Shown in pieces: positions 45,226 through 52,793 of a stretch of 64,000 nucleotides of DNA. Position 1 is the first letter of the stretch. Each line of letters starts with the position of its first letter. A program made the position numbers and the translations under genes. The stretch is taken from assembly GCA_030533325.1 (NCBI GenBank), contig JAUNJJ010000004.1:23275-87274 (forward strand), given 5' to 3'. The stretch is from Oscillospiraceae bacterium (GTDB lineage: Bacteria; Bacillota; Clostridia; Oscillospirales; Ruminococcaceae). A model generated the notes under the pieces. The model was given only the letters and a program-made list of their open reading frames with translations. It did not search any database and was not told the DNA's origin.

Positions 45226-45295
45226 ATAATTTATATTATAGCGAGCGCAAAAAAAAGAATTTTTTATCACTATATCTGTTTTTGAGGTGTTATAA

Positions 45296-47509
45296 ATGAA
45301 TAATACAGGCAGAATAGGTCTGATTGTACCTGAAATAAACAGCACTCTCGATTATGATTTTCTGGACGGAGTTTTTGAACAGGCAAAACATCTTGGATAT
45401 GATGTTATTGTATATACAGGAATTTTCAATTCAATCCGAAAACTTCGGTTTGATTCTTATATTTCAGACCTGGAAAACGTTTACACATTGATATGTACTC
45501 ATCATCTTGATGGTATAATATATGCAGCGGAGCGTTTTCACGAAGATGATGTTATCAAAAAGATATTTGATTATCTCAGCCAGACAGATACACCATGTCT
45601 TGTATTGGGGAAAGAACACGAGAAATTTCCTTTTATGGATGCAGAGGAATTTTGCGGTATGTATTCGGTTACAAAACATTTAATTGACAGGCATCACTGC
45701 AAAAAATTATACTGTATCACAGGTGTGCCGAATCACAGATCCTCGCTTGAAAGACTTCATGGATTTCAGAAGGCGTGTGCTGATTCTGGTATAGAAATTA
45801 ATCAAAGTGACGTATTTTACGGATATTTCTGGAAAGACATTCCGTCTCAGATAGGACGTGATATTGCTGAAGGAAAGATAAAACGTCCCGATGCAATCGT
45901 ATGTACAAGCGATGTTATGGCGGTCTCTCTGGTACAGTCACTCACTGAGCACGGTATAAGGGTTCCGGAGGATATAGCTGTAACTGGCTATGACGGTGGG
46001 CTGGACGCCGTTGTCTGCAAGCCTGCCATTACAACTGTTCAGGGACGCGACAGGCAGTTTGGCGCAGATTCTGTATGCCGTATGCATGAAATGATAACAG
46101 GTGTAAAATGTGAAAATATTTGTATGCGTCAGAGTATCCGCTTCGGACAAAGCTGTGGTTGCTGTGCAGAAGAAATTTTCACAAAGAATAACAGATTTGA
46201 TCTTGAAAGTAATATTTATAATATGCTGCAGAGAAATATTGAAAAACATACCTTTATTGCAACTGATTTTATCAATCATATTGCAGAGGCATCAGATTTG
46301 ATTGAACTTTCAGAAAGAATTGACGGCGTGGGACATATTTTCAAAGAAGCAGACTGGATAGATATTTCTCTTTGTGAGGACTGGCAGGCTGATCTGAATT
46401 TTCCGGATAATTTCAGACAATACGGTTATTCCGAGAAAATGTATCTTCTGTTGTCAAAGCGTTTTGGTGAAAATGAAAAAGAAAATTATCTCTATCCGAC
46501 GGCGGATATTCTGCCGACTTTCAGCAACCCCCATGAACCGCATATTGTAGTTATAACATCACTGCATTGTAACGGACAGATTTTCGGATATATCGCTATG
46601 GCATATAAGGAAAGCAGATATATTGATATTGACGAATTGTATGTGAGTTGGTGCGATGCAGTTTCAAATGGATTAAAAAGTCTTCAGAAACGTATGTGCA
46701 TACAGAACTGCAATCAGCAGCTGGAGAAACTGGAAGCTGATCCGTTGACCGGAATGCTTAACCGGAAGGGATTTCTGATTCATGTTACGGAAGTGGCTGA
46801 AAGGTATATTCAGGAGGGAAAACGATGTATTCTGGTGCTGATTACTTATTTCCCTGATAAAATAAATATGATAGATCCTTTAGCTGTAGTTGCAGATATT
46901 ATTCTGAATCATTGCCGTCGTCAGCTTTGTGCCAGAATTCAGGAAGGGGTTTTCGCAGCTCTTATTCCTCTGGAAGAAGATGAAAATGAAGCGGCAGCTG
47001 CTGTGGAATTTACAGCTTTTATAGAAACGAGTCTGCGTACAAGATTTAATACTGATAATATCCCTGATTTTATAGATGAAACATCGGAAATAACCAGTGG
47101 AAATATAAAAAATGCAGATGGCTTACTGAATGACCTGCTTATTAAACTTTTCGACAAGAAAAAAATGGCTCAGAGCAATCTGGTTGATTATAAGGAACAG
47201 ATATATCATCTGAGAAGAGACATCGTTTCCGCTCCTCAGCTGGAATGGAATATTCAGGAGATTGCTGACAAAATGTGTATCAGTCGCAGTCACCTGCAGA
47301 GACTTTACAAACAGTTTTTTTCTGTTTCTCTGAAGGATGATATTATTTCAGCAAGGATAAGACGGGCAATGCAGCTCCTGACACATACTGATATGAGAAT
47401 ACAGGATATTGCTGAACGATGCGGATACAACAATGAAAATCACTTTATGCGTCAGTTCAGAGATAAAACGGGAATGACCGCTTCAGAATATCGCCGGAAT
47501 AATAAATAG
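45296..47509 (+). CDS. Sensor-type AraC regulator (PBP-like, GGDEF-like, AraC HTH) 2
   Basis: A 737-residue paralogue of the regulator at 38995 with the same plan. The LacI-type sugar-binding fold (~1-275) is seen in RIGLIVPEINSTLDYDF, AIVCTSDVMAVSLVQSL and VPEDIAVTGYDGG, ending in the SCGC motif. A middle sensor region follows (~285-470), then a GGDEF-like domain recognisable by DPLTGMLNRKGFLIHV but lacking the GG(D/E)EF active site. The AraC HTH (~630-737) has both helix-turn-helices: IQEIADKMCISRSHLQRLYKQF and IQDIAERCGYNNENHFMRQF (each given in part). No N-terminal DNA-binding head or membrane segment is present. It lies directly upstream of the PL11/PL1 operon carrying the class 2 element, which it may activate. 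TGAGGTG precedes the ATG. Confidence 0.85.
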   Translation: MNNTGRIGLIVPEINSTLDYDFLDGVFEQAKHLGYDVIVYTGIFNSIRKLRFDSYISDLENVYTLICTHHLDGIIYAAERFHEDDVIKKIFDYLSQTDTPCLVLGKEHEKFPFMDAEEFCGMYSVTKHLIDRHHCKKLYCITGVPNHRSSLERLHGFQKACADSGIEINQSDVFYGYFWKDIPSQIGRDIAEGKIKRPDAIVCTSDVMAVSLVQSLTEHGIRVPEDIAVTGYDGGLDAVVCKPAITTVQGRDRQFGADSVCRMHEMITGVKCENICMRQSIRFGQSCGCCAEEIFTKNNRFDLESNIYNMLQRNIEKHTFIATDFINHIAEASDLIELSERIDGVGHIFKEADWIDISLCEDWQADLNFPDNFRQYGYSEKMYLLLSKRFGENEKENYLYPTADILPTFSNPHEPHIVVITSLHCNGQIFGYIAMAYKESRYIDIDELYVSWCDAVSNGLKSLQKRMCIQNCNQQLEKLEADPLTGMLNRKGFLIHVTEVAERYIQEGKRCILVLITYFPDKINMIDPLAVVADIILNHCRRQLCARIQEGVFAALIPLEEDENEAAAAVEFTAFIETSLRTRFNTDNIPDFIDETSEITSGNIKNADGLLNDLLIKLFDKKKMAQSNLVDYKEQIYHLRRDIVSAPQLEWNIQEIADKMCISRSHLQRLYKQFFSVSLKDDIISARIRRAMQLLTHTDMRIQDIAERCGYNNENHFMRQFRDKTGMTASEYRRNNK

Positions 47510-47555
47510 CAAATGATTGAAAATATAAAAAAACAGATCATATAGAGAATTTAAG

Positions 47556-47596
47556 GACAGACGGTTCGGAATTACCAGAGCCGTCTGTATTTTTTC
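47556..47596 (+). terminator. Terminator of regulator 2
   Basis: ACAGACGGTTCGG pairs with CCAGAGCCGTCTGT (one bulge), followed by ATTTTTTCC. Near-identical copy at 52592. Confidence 0.82.
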
Positions 47597-47624
47597 CTGA
47601 TTTGTTATGATGCAAAAGGTGAGT

Positions 47625-47672
47625 TTTTTGATAAATTATTTCATTTACTTTTCAGAGCCGGAATGGTATTAT
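47625..47672 (+). promoter_or_regulatory. Class 2 element and promoter before dockerin-PL11
   Basis: TTTTTGATAAATTATTTCA (47625-47643) abuts TTTACT (47644-47649), 17 bp, TATTAT (47667-47672). The leader to the ATG is about 80 nt. Confidence 0.72.
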
Positions 47673-47757
47673 TAGTACAACAGATACGGAATTTTTATGC
47701 GGCGTATAATTATGTTTGTTATAGTTATTGCCTTGAATCAGAACGGAGGAGTTATTA

Positions 47758-49812
47758 ATGGTCAGAAAAAATTTTTTAAAAAAAATAATTTCTGTAGCTT
47801 CAGCATTTGCAGTTGGCTATGGAACAGTTCCGGTTATGCAGAACGAAGCCGAGTCAATAGAACCGGATGAGTTTATCTCCGGAGATATAAATGATGATAA
47901 GATTGTAAATATACTTGATATGATATTTATGCGCAATGCACTGATTTATCCGCTTACTGATGAACGTGAAAAGCTTGCGGCTGATATGAACGGTGATGGT
48001 GTTACAGATTCATCCGATGCTGTAATGCTGCAGAATTTCCTGTTTGGCTTGTCTGGTACTCCGAAGCCTGCTGAGGGGACAAGGAAGATGGAATATCTTA
48101 ACAGAGGGGTTTCTGCCGTAAGTACAGGAAATTCTGTATTTGTGAGCTGGAGACTTCTTGCAGATGATGACGAAAATATAGCATTTAATGTCTACCGGAC
48201 TACTGATAATGTGACGACTAAACTGAATGATACTCCTTTAAGTGCCGGTACCAATTATACTGATAAGTCAGCAGATTTAAGCAGAAACAATACATATACT
48301 GTAAAATCAGTAATTAACGGTAAAGAATTTGAAACGGATGACAGTGATACTCTTTTGGCGAATGCTTCCTCACAATGTAAAATACTTAATATTAAACAAG
48401 GCGGAAAGATTCATTTCGTATGGGTCGGCGACTTTGACGGCGACGGCGAGTATGATTATCTTGTTGACAGAAATGCTGACGAGCATCAGAAACTCGAAGC
48501 ATACAAAAGCGATGGTACATATTTCTGGACGATAGATTTAGGTTACAATAGTGAAAATAAAAATAATATCACTCCAGGGGCATCTGCTATTGATGTAGGA
48601 ATGTGGGATGGTGCAACAGTTTATGATATGGACTGCGACGGATATGCTGACGTTATTCTGAGAATAGCAGATGGTGTTACATTTGGTGACGGCGCTGTAT
48701 TTCAGAACAGCAGCGATACAGCAGCACAGTTTATTGCCGTTATTGATGGAAGAACAGGTGCACTTAAAGACTATACGTCAGTTCCGGACGATTTTAAAGA
48801 AATCGGGACAATGGCCTGTATGATGGAAACAGGGTATCTTGACGGTGTAAATCCAAGTGTTGTCTGCTGGATGAAAAACCGTAATAAGGATAAAACATTT
48901 AATTCCATGACGGCGGCTTTTGGTTATGAAAATGGTGAATTTAAGCTTCGCTGGAGATATATCAACGATATCCTCTTTACTGACAGAACGGAATACAAAA
49001 ATGGTTATGCTGAGGCACATCAAATTCGTGTAGCTGATGTTGACTATGATGGTAAAGACGAGGTCCTTCATATGGGATACTGTCTGAATGGTGACGGAAC
49101 ACTCCGTTATCATATTGATGAGATAGTGCATGGTGACCGTTGGTTTGTCGGTTCATTCAGCAACGCAAACAACGGAAAGGAAATGTACGGTTACGGAATA
49201 CAGCAGAATAATCAGTATGGTTTGCTAGAATATTTTTACAACGCATCAACGGGTAAAATGCTCTGGACAAACTACGCCAAAGAAGGTACTGCTGATGTCG
49301 GACGTGGAAATATAGGAGATATTGATCCGAGATATGAAGGCTTTGAGGTATGGTCATTCCAGGGACTCTATAATAATGACGGAACAAGAATAGGCGATAA
49401 CAGTCTGTATCCTTGTATAAGACTCTGGTGGGACGGAGATTTGCTGGCTGAATCTTATAATGATACAAAATTTGAAAAATGGAATTATCAGACCGGAAAA
49501 GTCGAACGTCTTCTTTCTCCATGGAAAATTACGGATTCTGCCGGAAGTGATCGTGGTGCACCAATGTTTTATGGTGATATCTTTGGCGACTGGCGTGAGG
49601 AAGTTGTTATGACAAGTTCTGATTATTCAAAGCTTGTGATATTCTGTCCGACTGCTGAAACGGATACACGTCTGTACTGCCTTGCACAAAATCCGTGTTA
49701 TCGTAATTGTATGACAGCAAAGGGATATTTTCAGTCTCACATGCTTGATTATTATCTCGGAACCGGTATGGAACAGCCTGAAAAACCCGATATATCTATT
49801 ATTAAGAAATAA
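47758..49812 (+). CDS. Secreted dockerin-PL11 rhamnogalacturonan lyase
   Basis: A 684-residue enzyme with an unusual N-terminal dockerin. A signal-peptide-like start (MVRKNFLKKIISVASAFAVG) leads into a dockerin at ~40-98 (GDINDDKIVNILDM ... DMNGDGVTDSSDA). A PL11-type beta-propeller lyase follows (~110-680), with calcium loops DFDGDGEYDYLVD, DMDCDGYADVILR and DVDYDGKDEV and the terminal IFGDWREEVVMT. It is clearly diverged from the PL11 at 41348, so endo/exo roles may differ. The dockerin is nearly identical to that of the GH43 protein, and the promoter and signal regions are shared too. GGAGGAG precedes the ATG. The next gene starts 10 bp later in the same operon. Confidence 0.9.
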   Translation: MVRKNFLKKIISVASAFAVGYGTVPVMQNEAESIEPDEFISGDINDDKIVNILDMIFMRNALIYPLTDEREKLAADMNGDGVTDSSDAVMLQNFLFGLSGTPKPAEGTRKMEYLNRGVSAVSTGNSVFVSWRLLADDDENIAFNVYRTTDNVTTKLNDTPLSAGTNYTDKSADLSRNNTYTVKSVINGKEFETDDSDTLLANASSQCKILNIKQGGKIHFVWVGDFDGDGEYDYLVDRNADEHQKLEAYKSDGTYFWTIDLGYNSENKNNITPGASAIDVGMWDGATVYDMDCDGYADVILRIADGVTFGDGAVFQNSSDTAAQFIAVIDGRTGALKDYTSVPDDFKEIGTMACMMETGYLDGVNPSVVCWMKNRNKDKTFNSMTAAFGYENGEFKLRWRYINDILFTDRTEYKNGYAEAHQIRVADVDYDGKDEVLHMGYCLNGDGTLRYHIDEIVHGDRWFVGSFSNANNGKEMYGYGIQQNNQYGLLEYFYNASTGKMLWTNYAKEGTADVGRGNIGDIDPRYEGFEVWSFQGLYNNDGTRIGDNSLYPCIRLWWDGDLLAESYNDTKFEKWNYQTGKVERLLSPWKITDSAGSDRGAPMFYGDIFGDWREEVVMTSSDYSKLVIFCPTAETDTRLYCLAQNPCYRNCMTAKGYFQSHMLDYYLGTGMEQPEKPDISIIKK
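47872..48050 (+). repeat. Duplicated dockerin-coding block, copy 1
   Basis: About 57 codons with only four amino-acid differences from 54796-54975 and very few base changes, far closer than to any other dockerin here. This indicates recent duplication or gene conversion. Confidence 0.85.
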
Positions 49813-49821
49813 GTTGATAGT

Positions 49822-52572
49822 ATGATTAAACATTTGACTAAAAAGATCTGTGCTGTATTTACAGCAGTTCTGATGATAATGACACTTGTTCCAGCTGCTC
49901 TGATTCATACTGAAACGGCTTCGGCAGCCTCAGTTGACTATCCTGTTGTACTTCTGAGAATCAGCAGTTATGACAACAGCCGTCATATGAATATCTCGGG
50001 ATACACAGATAAATCAGACATTGTTATGTCTGAACAGAAAAACACCTGGAATGAAAACTGGCGTCTGGATTATGTTGGAACTGACAGCAAAGGAAGTTTT
50101 TGTAAAATAACCAATATGGGTACAGGCAGATTAATAACACCAATGAATTACAGTGTTACTGAGGGAAGTTCCTGTGTTATTTTCGGCAGCGAAAGTGCAG
50201 TATCACAGCACTGGTATGTGATACCGGTTGATAAAGACAGCTATGGTACAGACCTGCATTACAAAATAGTGAACTATAATGACACTTCTCTTGCACTTAC
50301 AAATGTAAACAATAAAATAAAACTTTCTGGTTACAGCGGGAAAAATGAGCAGAAATGGCTTCTTAATGCAGCCGGAGAACAGGGATTTGGCGGTTACTGC
50401 AAGGATATGAGTGGAAAGGATAAGGCTTCCAATATCGGCGGTACTCTCGGCAGGACTGTTGAGGTTTCAACCTTTGACGAACTGAAAGCTGCCTGCACGA
50501 GCAATGAGCCTTGTACGATTGTAATAACAAAGAATATCAGTAAAACGGGTTCATATACAAAAGACAGTAACGGACGATATCGTTTTAAAGATTCAATTAT
50601 CTATATGCAGCCCAATAAGACAGTCGTTGGCAGTTACGGAGCACATTCCCTTTATAATGTATATTTCAGGACTTATGATACAAATTACGGTCCCGGACAT
50701 AATCTTATTTTCCGAAATATTCAGATTTCTCACGATAAAGAACTTAACAATGATAATATCTGGGAATTTGCATACGGATATAATTTCTGGATTGATCACT
50801 GCGAATTTGTCGGGCACAGTGGAGTAAATCAGGCTTCCACAGGAATGGATGACTGGGATAAGTTCCTTAATTTCAAAGGTACCACAGACTTTGTTACAAT
50901 TTCCGACTGCAAATACGGATTGCATGAATACGGGGTTCTTCTCGGTTACCCTACTGATACTCAGGAAACATATGATACATATAATGGTCGTCCATGTATA
51001 ACACTTGCAGATAACTACTACAAAGACTGCATTACCCGTGCTCCCGGACTGATGAGATACGGATATTTTCATTCATTCAATAACTATGTACTGAATTTTG
51101 ACATGGGATATACAATATATACAGCCTGCAAACTGTATGCAGAAAACAATTATTATAACGGTGGAACCGGAAAAGGGTCTGTTGTAAATGACAGTGTTTC
51201 TGCTAATGATATTTCGTCGAAATATCCGGGACAGTATACTGAAACCGGTTCTGTTCTTACAGGTTCCGGGTATAGTCTGACAGCAAAAACAGCATCAGCG
51301 TGCAGCTGGAGACCGGTAAACAATTATGGATATAAAGCAAAATCCGCTTCAGATGCAAAAACATATTGTGAGAAATACAGCGGTTCACAGTCATCAGCGT
51401 CAGATATGACCTATGCTTCGTTCGCAAAAACCGGTTATCCGTCATCCGGATATGTTACCGCACCAAGCGAGAAAATGGAAGAACCTGTTCAGACAACAAC
51501 AGGTCCTCCTGTAACAACAGCTCCTGCTGAACCGCCAAAGACTGAAATCACGGGAGATGTCAACAGGGACGGACGACTTGATGCTTCTGATGTTTTAGAA
51601 CTTCAGAGATGGTTTTTCTCAGTTCCTGGTGCTGAACTTGCAGACCGGGAAGCTGCTGACATAAATAAAGATAATCAGATAAATATACTTGATTTTTGTC
51701 TGGTTAAAAATCTTTGTGTTACAAATCGAGAAGAACTACCGGTAACTACGCCGTCAACTACTACCCCTGTCACAACAGTTTCATCTGCAGTAACTACACC
51801 TGCAGAACCTGTAAGCTATGAGCCGGAAGGGTTTATATTTTCAGGAAATGTTTTCCTTGTCGGAGATTCAACGGTCTGTGATTATGATGAGAATTACAGT
51901 GTTCCTTACAACCGTTATGGCTGGGGAATGAAGTTTGCAGAACAGTTTAATGACGTTAAAGTGACGAATCTCGCTCTTTCAGGACGAAGTTCAAGAAGTT
52001 TCCTTGCAGAGAAAAATTATCAGACTCTGAAATCATCACTGGACAAAGGCGACTATCTTTTTATTCAGTTCGGACATAATGATGAAAAGACGGATGAAAC
52101 ATCATATCCCGGACTCGGTACATATCCGAATCTTGACTGGAGCACCCTTGATAATAATGGCAGGGACTCTCAGGGACGTTATTCCTATGAGTATATCCTT
52201 ACAGCATATTACATCAATCTTGCCAAGAATAAGGGAGCAGTTCCGGTGCTGGTTACACCAATAACAAGGCGAGGCACAGACGGAAAACCAAATTATCAGC
52301 AGCATACGGCATACCAGCAGGGAATGATAACGATTGGAAAAATGTATAATGTGCCGGTAGCTGATATGACGTTACTTACAACTCAGCTTTACACAAATCT
52401 TTATAATTACGGAGGAGCTGATGAAACTGCCAAAATGCATTGCTATACGGATACCGCTCATACCACACTTGATAACACACATCTCAGCAATGCAGGAGCA
52501 TACAAGATTGCAGATATGATCGCAGAGGAAACTCAGAAGCTTGGACTTGCTATTGGAAAATATAAAAAATAG
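49822..52572 (+). CDS. Secreted ricin-like-PL1 pectate lyase-dockerin-CE12 esterase
   Basis: A 916-residue enzyme. The signal peptide (1-~36) is followed by a ricin-type/CBM13-like domain (~37-180; repeated NENWRLDYVG, SQHWYVIPV, EQKWLLNAAG). A PL1 pectate lyase spans ~185-560 (NLIFRNIQIS, FWIDHCEFVGHS, DFVTISDCKYGLHEYGVLLG) and cuts polygalacturonan stretches. A Pro/Thr linker precedes the dockerin at ~575-635 (GDVNRDGRLDASDV ... DINKDNQINILDF). A Thr-rich linker and a CE12 SGNH esterase (~680-916) follow, with Ser683 (VGDST), GHND, and Asp884/His887 (DNTH). The second dockerin loop has Q where G is usual. It is co-transcribed with the PL11 gene; the start is weakly supported by AAGTTGATAGT upstream. 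Confidence 0.9.
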   Translation: MIKHLTKKICAVFTAVLMIMTLVPAALIHTETASAASVDYPVVLLRISSYDNSRHMNISGYTDKSDIVMSEQKNTWNENWRLDYVGTDSKGSFCKITNMGTGRLITPMNYSVTEGSSCVIFGSESAVSQHWYVIPVDKDSYGTDLHYKIVNYNDTSLALTNVNNKIKLSGYSGKNEQKWLLNAAGEQGFGGYCKDMSGKDKASNIGGTLGRTVEVSTFDELKAACTSNEPCTIVITKNISKTGSYTKDSNGRYRFKDSIIYMQPNKTVVGSYGAHSLYNVYFRTYDTNYGPGHNLIFRNIQISHDKELNNDNIWEFAYGYNFWIDHCEFVGHSGVNQASTGMDDWDKFLNFKGTTDFVTISDCKYGLHEYGVLLGYPTDTQETYDTYNGRPCITLADNYYKDCITRAPGLMRYGYFHSFNNYVLNFDMGYTIYTACKLYAENNYYNGGTGKGSVVNDSVSANDISSKYPGQYTETGSVLTGSGYSLTAKTASACSWRPVNNYGYKAKSASDAKTYCEKYSGSQSSASDMTYASFAKTGYPSSGYVTAPSEKMEEPVQTTTGPPVTTAPAEPPKTEITGDVNRDGRLDASDVLELQRWFFSVPGAELADREAADINKDNQINILDFCLVKNLCVTNREELPVTTPSTTTPVTTVSSAVTTPAEPVSYEPEGFIFSGNVFLVGDSTVCDYDENYSVPYNRYGWGMKFAEQFNDVKVTNLALSGRSSRSFLAEKNYQTLKSSLDKGDYLFIQFGHNDEKTDETSYPGLGTYPNLDWSTLDNNGRDSQGRYSYEYILTAYYINLAKNKGAVPVLVTPITRRGTDGKPNYQQHTAYQQGMITIGKMYNVPVADMTLLTTQLYTNLYNYGGADETAKMHCYTDTAHTTLDNTHLSNAGAYKIADMIAEETQKLGLAIGKYKK

Positions 52573-52591
52573 ATCATACAGATGATTTAAG

Positions 52592-52632
52592 AACAGACGG
52601 TTCGGTTTTACCCGGACCGTCTGTATTTTTTC
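52592..52632 (+). terminator. Terminator of the PL11-PL1 operon
   Basis: ACAGACGGTTCGG pairs with CCGGACCGTCTGT, followed by ATTTTTTCCC. Confidence 0.85.
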
Positions 52633-52660
52633 CCGATTTGTTATGATTCAAAAGGTGAGC

Positions 52661-52708
52661 TTTTTGATAAATTACTTCATTTACTTTGCAGAGCCGGAAT
52701 GGTATTAT
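52661..52708 (+). promoter_or_regulatory. Class 2 element and promoter before GH43
   Basis: TTTTTGATAAATTACTTCA (52661-52679) abuts TTTACT (52680-52685), 17 bp, TATTAT (52703-52708). Confidence 0.72.
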
Positions 52709-52793
52709 TAGTGTAACAGATACGAAATATTTATAAGGCATGTAATTATATTTGTTATAGTTATTGCTTTGAATCAGAACGGAGGAATTATTA

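Larger units (their letters stand above)
47533..47865 (+). repeat. Promoter/signal-peptide cassette, copy 1
   Basis: About 333 bp closely matching 52568-52900. It holds a terminator, the class 2 element, the promoter, a GGAGG leader and the first ~35 codons (signal peptide) of the downstream gene. The two copies directly repeat around the 5-kb PL11-PL1 operon. Confidence 0.85.
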
